Positions 1 to 4,285 of a DNA stretch of 5,118 bases are shown piece by piece. Both the position numbers and the translations under genes were made by a program. Within the stretch, counting starts at the first letter, position 1, and each line of letters starts with the position of its first letter. This DNA comes from Pseudomonadota bacterium (GTDB taxonomy: Bacteria > Pseudomonadota > Gammaproteobacteria > Burkholderiales > Rhodocyclaceae), in assembly GCA_030917225.1 (NCBI GenBank), contig JAUPVD010000026.1:1-5118 (forward strand). Direction: 5' to 3'. The notes beneath the pieces were generated by a model. The model made no database searches. It saw nothing but the letters and a program-made list of their open reading frames with translations, and was not told the origin of the DNA.

Positions 1-1
1 C

Positions 2-1156
2 AACACCCCGGCCGTGGTGCACTTCGAGCTTGTCGAAGGCGATCACGTCGAAGTCATCTGCGCCGCCAAGGGCGGCGGTTCGGAAGCCAAGGCCAAGTTC
101 GCCATGCTCAACCCCTCCGACGACCTGGTCGACTGGGTGCTGCACAAGATTCCGGAAATGGGCGCCGGCTGGTGCCCGCCGGGCATCATCGGCATCGGCA
201 TCGGCGGCACGCCGGAGAAGGCCATGCTGCTGGCCAAGGAATCGATCATGGCGCCGGTGGACATCCATGAACTGAAGGCCAAGGCCGCCAGCGGTGCCAA
301 ACTGACCCGCGCCGAAGAACTGCGCCTCGAACTGATGGAAAAGATCAACGCGCTGGGCGTCGGTGCCCAAGGCCTCGGCGGCCTGACCACCGTGCTCGAC
401 GTCAAGGTCCTCGACTACCCGTGCCACGCGGCCAACCTGCCGGTCGCGTTGGTGCCGAACTGCGCCGCCACCCGCCACTGCCACTTCCACCTCGACGGCT
501 CCGGCCCGGCCCACCTGCCGACACCGAAGCTCGAAGACTGGCCGGCAGTCACCTGGACGCCGGATATCAAGTCAGCCACCCAGGTCAACCTGAACACGCT
601 GACCAAGGAAGAAGTCGCCGCCTGGAAGCCGGGCCAGAAGCTGCTGCTCAACGGCAAGATGCTCACCGGTCGCGACGCCGCCCACAAGCGCATCAGCGAC
701 ATGCTGGCCAAGGGCGAAAAGCTGCCGGTCGATTTCACCAACCGCGTCATCTACTACGTCGGCCCGGTTGACCCGGTACGCGACGAAGTCGTCGGCCCGG
801 CCGGCCCGACCACCGGCACGCGCATGGACAAGTTCACGCGCATGATGCTCGAACAGACCGGCCTGATCTCGATGATCGGCAAATCTGAACGCGGCCCGGT
901 CGCCATTGAGGCGATCAAGGACAACAAGAGTGCTTACCTGATGGCCGTCGGCGGCGCCGCCTACCTGGTGGCCAAGGCGATCAAGACAGCCAAGGTCGTC
1001 GGCTTTGCCGACCTCGGCATGGAAGCGATCTACGAGTTCGATGTTGAAAACATGCCAGTAACGGTCGCCGTCGACTCCTCAGGAATTAGCGTGCACGAAA
1101 CCGGGCCGAAGGAATGGCAGGCCAAGATCGGCAAGATCCCGGTCGTTACTGCCTGA
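2..1156 (+). CDS. Fumarate hydratase, class I (iron-sulfur), 5'-truncated by window edge
   Basis: This enzyme reversibly hydrates fumarate to L-malate in the TCA cycle, using an oxygen-sensitive [4Fe-4S] cluster in the cytoplasm. The reading frame is open from base 2; the GTG at 14 is internal, because the preceding codons (Asn-Thr-Pro-Ala) belong to the conserved fumarase core. About 384 codons are present, so roughly 120 N-terminal residues, including the first cluster cysteine, lie outside. Visible hallmarks are KGGGSE (nt 68-85), the Cys of WCPPG (codon 173-175) and the Cys of NCAATRH (codon 461-463). By alignment from memory with E. coli FumA, these two are the remaining cluster ligands. 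The C-terminal Fumerase_C domain includes NGKMLTGRDAAHK, GPAGPTTGTRMD and LGMEAIYEF. Both catalytic regions are in one chain, unlike the split L-tartrate dehydratase TtdAB, which is why fumarase is preferred. The gene ends at a strong hairpin, so it probably closes its transcript. Confidence 0.93.
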   Translation, partial: NTPAVVHFELVEGDHVEVICAAKGGGSEAKAKFAMLNPSDDLVDWVLHKIPEMGAGWCPPGIIGIGIGGTPEKAMLLAKESIMAPVDIHELKAKAASGAKLTRAEELRLELMEKINALGVGAQGLGGLTTVLDVKVLDYPCHAANLPVALVPNCAATRHCHFHLDGSGPAHLPTPKLEDWPAVTWTPDIKSATQVNLNTLTKEEVAAWKPGQKLLLNGKMLTGRDAAHKRISDMLAKGEKLPVDFTNRVIYYVGPVDPVRDEVVGPAGPTTGTRMDKFTRMMLEQTGLISMIGKSERGPVAIEAIKDNKSAYLMAVGGAAYLVAKAIKTAKVVGFADLGMEAIYEFDVENMPVTVAVDSSGISVHETGPKEWQAKIGKIPVVTA

Positions 1157-1170
1157 TCCGCGTACTACCC

Positions 1171-1208
1171 AAAGAAGCCGGCGATGCAAAGCATCTGCCG
1201 GCTTCTTT
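1171..1208 (+). terminator. Hairpin terminator after the fumarase gene
   Basis: A perfect 12-bp stem (AAAGAAGCCGGC, 1171-1182, with GCCGGCTTCTTT, 1197-1208) is extended by a 5-bp inner stem (GATGC 1183-1187 / GCATC 1191-1195), with one unpaired T at 1196 and an AAA loop. It starts 14 bases after the fumarase stop. The downstream arm ends in TTCTTT but no longer T-tract follows, so termination is expected but its efficiency is uncertain. The A-rich left arm could make it work on the opposite strand as well. Confidence 0.8.
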
Positions 1209-1221
1209 GCGCCCGACTGGA

Positions 1222-1249
1222 TTGTAATGTGCTAAATTATGACCATAGT
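1222..1249 (+). promoter_or_regulatory. Candidate promoter of the Phd/PIN toxin-antitoxin operon
   Basis: A possible -35 box TTGTAA (1222-1227, 4/6 to consensus) and -10 box CATAGT (1244-1249, 4/6) are separated by 16 bases in the AT-richer stretch between the fumarase terminator and the antitoxin. The proposed -10 box overlaps the first copy of the TGACCATAG repeat, as expected for an autorepressed toxin-antitoxin operon. Both boxes are weak matches, so exact positions are uncertain. Confidence 0.35.
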
Positions 1250-1261
1250 GCGTGACCATAG
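1240..1261. repeat. Direct repeat TGACCATAG x2, likely antitoxin operator
   Basis: Two identical 9-mers TGACCATAG occupy 1240-1248 and 1253-1261, with a 13-bp pitch. The second copy runs into the antitoxin Shine-Dalgarno AGGAG (1260-1264). Phd/YefM antitoxins normally repress their own operon by binding repeated sites at the promoter. The position between the putative -10 region and the ribosome binding site fits that role. Operator function is inference; the repeat itself is directly visible. Confidence 0.5.
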
Positions 1262-1270
1262 GAGAAAATC

Positions 1271-1498
1271 ATGCAAACAGCGATCGGTGCCGGAGATTTC
1301 AAGGCCAGGTGCCTGAAGCTCCTTGATGAAGTTGCCGCCACGCGGGAACCGCTGGTCATTACCAAGCACGGAAAAGCCGTCGCCAAACTGGTGCCGGTGC
1401 CAGCCGAGGCGGAACTTTTCGGCGCCATGGCCGGCAGCGTGCATCAGGAGGGCGACATCGTTTCGCCGCTCGACAACGAGTGGGAGGCATCCCGTTGA
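1271..1498 (+). CDS. Type II antitoxin, Phd/YefM family (VapB-like partner of a PIN toxin)
   Basis: A 75-residue antitoxin expected to bind and inhibit the PIN-domain RNase encoded immediately downstream and to repress its own operon. The N-terminal part has the Phd/YefM fold signature: GAGDFKARCLKLLDEV (residues 6-21) followed by PLVITKHGKAVAKLVPV (27-43), the usual DNA-binding and dimerisation region. The C-terminal tail, LFGAMAGSV then GDIVSPLDNEWEA (about 49-73), is the segment that typically wraps the toxin in this subfamily. Length is normal for the family (70-90 residues). The ATG start is well supported by AGGAG at 1260-1264 with a 6-base spacer. The stop TGA (1496-1498) overlaps the toxin's TTG start, indicating translational coupling. 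No defects are visible. Confidence 0.92.
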   Translation: MQTAIGAGDFKARCLKLLDEVAATREPLVITKHGKAVAKLVPVPAEAELFGAMAGSVHQEGDIVSPLDNEWEASR

Positions 1499-1914
1499 CT
1501 CCCCTGCTCCTCGACACCCGTGCGTTTGTCTGGCTGCTGTCAGGGAACGAGCGCCTTGGCAAACGCAGCCGCAAAGCTATCCAGACAGCCGCCGAGGCTG
1601 GCATGCTCCACCTGTCCGCGATCTCGCCCTGGGAAATCGCGGTTTTGGTCAGCAAGGGCCGGCTGCTGCTGGAACAGGATGTCGGGGAATGGATACAGAC
1701 CGCGCTGGCGCTGCCGGGTATCGGCCTCGCCCAGCTTTCGCCGGAAATCGCTGTCGCCAGTACCCGCCTGCCGGGAGAGATACATGCCGATCCGGCAGAC
1801 CGCATCATCGTCGCCACTGCACGCCACCTCGGCGCCACACTGGTCACGGCCGACGGCCTGCTGCTCGCCTACGGAGCGGCCGGCCACATGAAGTTTCTCG
1901 ATGCACAGAAGTAG
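1495..1914 (+). CDS. PIN-domain ribonuclease toxin (VapC-like)
   Basis: A 139-residue toxin, probably a Mg2+-dependent endoribonuclease restrained by the preceding antitoxin. The whole protein is one PIN domain. Acidic metal-binding residues are visible at D7 in LLLDTRAFVWLL, E47 in SAISPWEIAVL, D99 and D102 in HADPADRIIVATA, and D120 in LVTADGLL, so the active site appears intact. The usual DTHA of this COG3744-like group reads DTRA here. I chose the TTG at 1495: it gives the canonical N-terminus MTPLLLDT, lies 7 bases after a strong GGGAGG (1482-1487), and overlaps the antitoxin stop as TTGA. A GTG at 1480 is also in frame but lies before that ribosome binding site. The specific RNA target cannot be read from sequence. 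Confidence 0.92.
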   Translation: MTPLLLDTRAFVWLLSGNERLGKRSRKAIQTAAEAGMLHLSAISPWEIAVLVSKGRLLLEQDVGEWIQTALALPGIGLAQLSPEIAVASTRLPGEIHADPADRIIVATARHLGATLVTADGLLLAYGAAGHMKFLDAQK

Positions 1915-1932
1915 CAGCAAGCTTCCCTCAAA

Positions 1933-1944
1933 TATTCCGGAATA
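1933..1944. repeat. 12-bp perfect palindrome before the RidA-family gene
   Basis: TATTCCGGAATA is a perfect palindrome ending 6 bases before the ATG at 1951, in the 36-base gap after the PIN toxin. Its GGAA (1939-1942) is also the only Shine-Dalgarno-like sequence available to the downstream gene, 8 bases from the ATG. It may be chance or a protein-binding site; function is unknown. Confidence 0.3.
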
Positions 1945-1950
1945 AATCGT

Positions 1951-2295
1951 ATGGATATCGAACGCCACGGCACCACCCGCCGCTACTCCGACATCGTTGC
2001 CCACGGCAGCACCATCTACCTCGTCGAAGTACCGGAAACACTCACCGCCGACATCACCACCCAGACAGGCGAAGTGCTGGCCAACATCGAACGCCTGCTG
2101 ACCCAGGCCGGCAGCGACAAGACCCGCCTGCTGATGGTCACCATCTACCTCAGCGACATGCGCGAATACGCGGCAATGAACGATGTCTGGGATGCCTGGG
2201 TACCGGAAGGTACGGCGCCGGTTCGTGCCTGCGTTGAAGCCCGGCTGGCGAATCCGGGGTATCGGGTAGAGATGGTGGTGACGGCGGCTCGTTAA
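1951..2295 (+). CDS. RidA/YjgF family protein, YoaB-like imine/enamine deaminase
   Basis: A 114-residue member of the RidA (YjgF/YER057c/UK114) family, soluble trimeric proteins that hydrolyse reactive 2-imino or 2-enamino acids released by PLP enzymes. The match is closest to the YoaB-type branch, to which length and layout correspond almost end to end: WSD-like YSDIVAHGSTIYL (12-24), VPETL (27-31), TIYLSDMREYAAMNDVWDAWV (64-84) and APVRACVEARLANPGYRVEM (89-108). R92 in PVRACVE is at the conserved carboxylate-binding arginine position, so catalytic competence is plausible. The ATG start at 1951 gives a standard N-terminus; the ribosome binding site (GGAA) is weak. The gene lies 36 bases after the PIN toxin without an obvious terminator, so read-through from the toxin-antitoxin operon is possible, but a functional link is not implied. 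Confidence 0.9.
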   Translation: MDIERHGTTRRYSDIVAHGSTIYLVEVPETLTADITTQTGEVLANIERLLTQAGSDKTRLLMVTIYLSDMREYAAMNDVWDAWVPEGTAPVRACVEARLANPGYRVEMVVTAAR

Positions 2296-2306
2296 GCAGG
2301 CCGCCG
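2282..2306 (+). terminator. Possible weak hairpin at the end of the RidA-family gene
   Basis: CGGCGGC (2282-2288) can pair with GCCGCCG (2300-2306) around an 11-base loop that contains the TAA stop (2293-2295). No T-tract follows (GGCAAAAGCC), so this is at best a weak or factor-assisted terminator. Confidence 0.3.
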
Positions 2307-2336
2307 GGCAAAAGCCACACATGTCCGTTGGAGTTA

Positions 2337-2365
2337 TTGACAACAGCCTTAAATGTTGGCACGAT
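2337..2365 (+). promoter_or_regulatory. Candidate promoter of the TumE/TumA-type operon
   Basis: A perfect TTGACA lies at 2337-2342. At the ideal 17-base spacing is CACGAT (2360-2365), which keeps only the A at the second position and the final AT of the -10 consensus. Transcription from here would start at about 2371-2374, on or next to the toxin ATG at 2373. The -10 region falls in the loop of a dyad covering 2341-2385, so a bound repressor would block it. The -35 match is strong and the -10 match weak. Confidence 0.45.
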
Positions 2366-2385
2366 CTCCAACATGAAGGCTGTTG
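2341..2385. repeat. Long two-part dyad covering the TumE start codon (likely operator)
   Basis: The outer arms CAACAGCCTT (2341-2350) and AAGGCTGTTG (2376-2385) are perfect reverse complements. The inner arms ATGTTGG (2353-2359) and CCAACAT (2368-2374) are also perfect. Only AA on the left and G on the right separate inner from outer arms, leaving an 8-base loop CACGATCT. That is 17 paired positions across 45 bases, reaching from the -35 box to codon 5 of the toxin. It could be an operator for the winged-helix antitoxin or, in RNA, a hairpin that hides the start codon. Confidence 0.65.
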
Positions 2386-2669
2386 AACTCATCTCCACAC
2401 GCATCACCTACTCCGAGTCGGCGTTTGCGGAATTGGTACTGTGGCGCCTTCCCAAGCCAGCGGAAGGTTCATTGCACAAGTTCAAGTACAGGCTGGCGTA
2501 TGTCGTGCGCGGAAACTGTGTCCTGCGCTACGACAACGAAGTTGGCAAGGGCGATCACCGGCATTTTGGTAACAAGGAAAGTGTCTACGTGTTCACGACA
2601 CCGGAGCAATTGATCGCCGACTTCCAGAATGACATAGCGAGGTGGAACCATGAAAACCCTGACTCTTGA
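2373..2669 (+). CDS. tumE: TumE-family (DUF6516) toxin of a toxin-antitoxin module
   Basis: A 98-residue protein that I recognise as a TumE/DUF6516-type toxin, found next to a winged-helix antitoxin. Its biochemical target is not something I can state. Characteristic stretches are AFAELVLWRLP (17-27), HKFKYRLAYVVRGNCVLRYDNE (35-56), the basic motif GKGDHRHFG (58-66), and a C-terminal FTTPEQLIADFQNDIARW (74-91). It is predicted cytoplasmic, with no signal or membrane segment. I start it at ATG 2373 because the family begins at this Lys-Ala-Glu/Val region. An in-frame TTG at 2328 would add 15 unconserved residues encoded by the promoter and dyad. No Shine-Dalgarno sequence precedes 2373. The end overlaps the antitoxin by 20 bases, so the pair is one operon with the toxin first. 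Local GC (about 52% over 2461-2580) is lower than in the housekeeping genes. Confidence 0.8.
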   Translation: MKAVELISTRITYSESAFAELVLWRLPKPAEGSLHKFKYRLAYVVRGNCVLRYDNEVGKGDHRHFGNKESVYVFTTPEQLIADFQNDIARWNHENPDS

Positions 2670-2997
2670 TGTGCGAACACCGGCCGACTCGATGGCGGAT
2701 TTCACAAGTGCCTGGAAGACAGGCAAGCCTCAGAAATCTGCGCGCATCAGCTTCGCCACCCCGGAATTGCTTTGGCAAGTGCTGACCCAAAAACGATGGG
2801 AGCTGCTCAAGGCGCTTTGCGGCGCGGGTCCGGTGTCAATCCGCGAAGCAGCGCGCCGTGCGGGACGCGATGTCAAGGCGGTCCACGGCGATGTTACTGC
2901 GCTGCTTATCGCCGGGGTTCTTGACCGCACGGAAGACGGCCGCATCGTTTTCCCGTTTGAAGCGGTGAAAGTCGAGTTCCTGTTGCAGGCTGCGTAG
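2650..2997 (+). CDS. tumA: Winged-helix antitoxin/transcriptional repressor (TumA-type, COG4190-like)
   Basis: A 115-residue DNA-binding protein, inferred to neutralise the TumE-type toxin and repress the shared promoter. After a short N-terminal region (1-40) comes a winged helix-turn-helix. WQVLTQKRWELLKAL (42-56) leads into SIREAARRAGRDVKAVHGDV (63-82), which contains the turn and recognition helix. ALLIAGVLDRTEDGRIVFPF (84-103) then forms the wing. This layout matches the COG4190/HVO_A0114-like regulators commonly paired with DUF6516 toxins. The ATG start at 2650 lies inside the toxin gene and has a good GAGG (2639-2642) 7 bases upstream, in clear contrast to the toxin, which lacks one. 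It ends in TAG (2995-2997). Assignment as antitoxin rests on family context and on the tight overlap. Confidence 0.82.
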   Translation: MKTLTLDVRTPADSMADFTSAWKTGKPQKSARISFATPELLWQVLTQKRWELLKALCGAGPVSIREAARRAGRDVKAVHGDVTALLIAGVLDRTEDGRIVFPFEAVKVEFLLQAA

Positions 2998-3013
2998 TGT
3001 GGCGGGGACAAAA

Positions 3014-3029
3014 TGAGCCAGACCCCTTT
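3014..3029 (+). repeat. Left inverted repeat of the putative cassette
   Basis: TGAGCCAGACCCCTTT lies 17 bases after the antitoxin stop codon. It differs from the right-end copy at three positions (4, 7 and 10). Confidence 0.55.
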
Positions 3030-3047
3030 TTCCTTGCTTTTTCCTTG
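3026..3047. repeat. 11-bp perfect tandem duplication
   Basis: CTTTTTCCTTG occurs twice without a gap (3026-3036 and 3037-3047). It overlaps the left inverted repeat and ends where the GGAAAAG ribosome binding site (3047-3053) of the next gene begins. A single related sequence (TTTTCCTG) follows the right repeat when read inwards, so the duplication is specific to the left end. Confidence 0.7.
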
Positions 3048-3056
3048 GAAAAGACG

Positions 3057-3410
3057 ATGCGTAGAGTATTTGCGATTGCTTTAAGCCTTTACTTAGCTGC
3101 GCCATTGCTTGCGAGAGCAGATATGACGCTTGATACGTACACAAAGCTTATGAATGGAAGCGCTCAAGAGCGTGTCATTGCAGAAACGTATATCGAGGGC
3201 GTTGGAGACGGCTATTCCTGGGCCAATACGCATCTGGAGCAGAAGAAGATGCCACTCATTTTTTGTTACAACGGTACCGTTAGCAAGCAGTTCTTTAATA
3301 AGCTTGCTACCGAAGCCATATCGAAATACCTCGCAAAAAATGGTCCGCGAAATGTTCCCATGGGCCTATTGCTCGAATATCAGTTGCGAGCAACTTACCC
3401 GTGCAAATAG
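3057..3410 (+). CDS. Small exported protein resembling the Rap1a/Tai immunity family
   Basis: A 117-residue secreted or periplasmic protein. MRR, then the hydrophobic stretch VFAIALSLYLAAPLL, then ARA before Asp form a clear signal peptide, with cleavage predicted after A21. The mature part has the pattern of Rap1a/Tai-type proteins: ETYIEGVGDGYSWA (43-56), a cysteine-containing segment LIFCYNG (C70), AISKYLAKNGPRNVP (87-101), and a closing LLLEYQLRATYPC (104-116, C116). C70 and C116 could form a disulfide, while the N-terminal cysteine that I expect in classical members is replaced here (LMNGSAQ). Rap1a-type proteins protect Serratia from its own type VI effectors; no effector is present here, so that role is only a suggestion. 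The start ATG 3057 is chosen because it begins the signal peptide and follows GGAAAAG (3047-3053). Upstream in-frame codons lie in the left repeat. Base composition is about 46% GC, unlike the neighbours. Confidence 0.62.
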   Translation: MRRVFAIALSLYLAAPLLARADMTLDTYTKLMNGSAQERVIAETYIEGVGDGYSWANTHLEQKKMPLIFCYNGTVSKQFFNKLATEAISKYLAKNGPRNVPMGLLLEYQLRATYPCK

Positions 3411-3457
3411 CATCTGGTGCATACCTCCCCCCAAAAGCCCATTGGCACAGGAAAACT

Positions 3458-3473
3458 AAAGGGATCAGGTTCA
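3458..3473 (-). repeat. Right inverted repeat of the putative cassette
   Basis: AAAGGGATCAGGTTCA, the inverted counterpart of the repeat at 3014-3029 (13/16). It is followed by ATTAACC, giving a short dyad GGTT-caatt-AACC (3468-3480). It ends 23 bases before the murI ATG, and the TAA at 3476-3478 is in the murI frame. Confidence 0.55.
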
Positions 3474-3496
3474 ATTAACCTTCGGCAAACTCCCCC

Positions 3497-4282
3497 ATGA
3501 TCGGCCTCTTTGACTCCGGCCTCGGCGGCCTCTCTGTTCTCGCGGCAATCGCCCGTGCGTTGCCGCGTGCCGACCTCGCCTACCTCGCTGACACCGCGCA
3601 CGTACCTTACGGCAACAAGCCGGATGCGTTCATTCGCGGGCGGGTGGCGGCCATTGGCGAGCATCTGGTGGCGCAGGGTTGCACCATGCTGGTGGTGGCC
3701 TGCAACACGGCGACGGCGGCGGCGGTCGGGGTGTTGCGCGAGAAGTATCCACAGTTGCCGATCGTCGGCGTCGAGCCGGGGGTGAAACCGGCGGCGCTGG
3801 CTTCGCGGTCGCGGCGGATTGCGGTGCTGGCGACGGAGTCGACGGCGAAGAGCGAGCGGCTGGCGCGGCTGATCGTGGACCACGCACAAGGTGTGGCGGT
3901 GCATGTCGAGCCCTGCCCCGGCTGGGCGACGCGGGTGGAAACCCTGCATCTGGATGGGCCGGATTTTGCGGCGGACATAGCGGCGCGGGTCGAACCGCTG
4001 ATGGCGGCGGGCGCCGACCGTATCGTGCTCGGCTGCACGCACTACAGTTTTCTGACTCCGATCCTGACACCGCTGATCGCGGGTCGTGCCGAGTTGGTCG
4101 ATGTCGCCGATGCGGTGGCCCGGCAGTGCCTGCGTCTGGCCGGGTCGGCCGGCGAAGGCCACGCGCAGCTTCAGCTGCTGGCCAGCGCGCAGCCGGAACG
4201 CCTGCATGCCGCCCTGCCGGCGCTCGGCCTCGGCTGGCTGGCGCAACGCGCCCACACACCGGCCAGCCTCGCCCGCTTCTGA
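3497..4282 (+). CDS. murI: Glutamate racemase
   Basis: MurI interconverts L- and D-glutamate in the cytoplasm, supplying D-Glu for the peptidoglycan stem peptide, and is normally essential. The 261 residues are close to the usual 260-285. Signature motifs are intact: FDSGLGGLSVL (5-15) with D6 and S7, ADTAHVPYGNK (31-41), the first catalytic cysteine C69 in VVACNTATAA, VGVEPGVKPA (90-99), and the second catalytic cysteine C180 with H182 in LGCTHYSFL. No cofactor site is expected. ATG 3497 is the only reasonable start: it gives the family's N-terminus and an in-frame TAA lies at 3476-3478. There is no Shine-Dalgarno sequence (the leader is TTCGGCAAACTCCCCC), and the putative cassette ends just upstream, so the native leader may have been altered. 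Its stop directly abuts the convergent gene. Confidence 0.95.
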   Translation: MIGLFDSGLGGLSVLAAIARALPRADLAYLADTAHVPYGNKPDAFIRGRVAAIGEHLVAQGCTMLVVACNTATAAAVGVLREKYPQLPIVGVEPGVKPAALASRSRRIAVLATESTAKSERLARLIVDHAQGVAVHVEPCPGWATRVETLHLDGPDFAADIAARVEPLMAAGADRIVLGCTHYSFLTPILTPLIAGRAELVDVADAVARQCLRLAGSAGEGHAQLQLLASAQPERLHAALPALGLGWLAQRAHTPASLARF

Positions 4283-4285
4283 TCA
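4280..4285. other. Shared palindrome TGATCA formed by two convergent stop codons
   Basis: The murI stop TGA (4280-4282) and the minus-strand stop (TCA at 4283-4285 on the plus strand) are directly adjacent, giving zero intergenic bases. No terminator hairpin with a T-tract can fit between the genes, so each transcript must run into the other's coding region. Confidence 0.9.

Larger units (their letters stand above)
3014..3473. mobile_element. Putative small mobile cassette bounded by 16-bp imperfect inverted repeats
   Basis: TGAGCCAGACCCCTTT (3014-3029) and the reverse complement of 3458-3473 (TGAACCTGATCCCTTT) agree at 13 of 16 positions and point inwards, enclosing 460 bases. Both are followed inwards by T-rich TTTCC-containing sequence. 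The enclosed gene is about 46% GC by hand count, against visibly GC-rich genes outside. No transposase lies inside or nearby, so movement would need a helper in trans. Similar motif pairs seem familiar to me from repeats around REP-associated and small accessory genes in proteobacteria, but I cannot verify this. No target-site duplication is evident. Confidence 0.45.

Noticed and set aside
1480..1494. GTG 1480 as start of the PIN toxin
   Set aside because: It precedes the GGGAGG site that fits TTG 1495, and the extra residues are not part of the usual PIN toxin N-terminus.
1323..2237. 304-codon open frame on the + strand across the Phd/PIN/RidA region
   Set aside because: It overlaps three recognisable genes in another frame; its translation is rich in Arg, Pro and His with no domain, typical of a GC-rich shadow frame.
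1540..2343. 267-codon open frame on the minus strand
   Set aside because: Antisense to the PIN toxin and RidA-family genes, with no recognisable motif and no plausible ribosome binding context.
2328..2372. N-terminal extension of the TumE-type toxin from TTG 2328
   Set aside because: The added 15 residues are encoded by the -35 box and dyad, are not family-like, and the TTG has no good ribosome binding site.
2997..3056. Upstream start of the exported protein at 2997
   Set aside because: It would put 20 polar residues, encoded by the repeat region, in front of a well-formed signal peptide; ATG 3057 has its own ribosome binding site.
3411..3457. Possible terminator after the exported protein gene
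   Set aside because: I found no stable hairpin followed by a T-tract in this stretch.
3395..4255. 286-codon open frame on the minus strand over murI
   Set aside because: Arg/Gln/His-rich shadow of a clearly conserved murI; it also crosses the cassette boundary.
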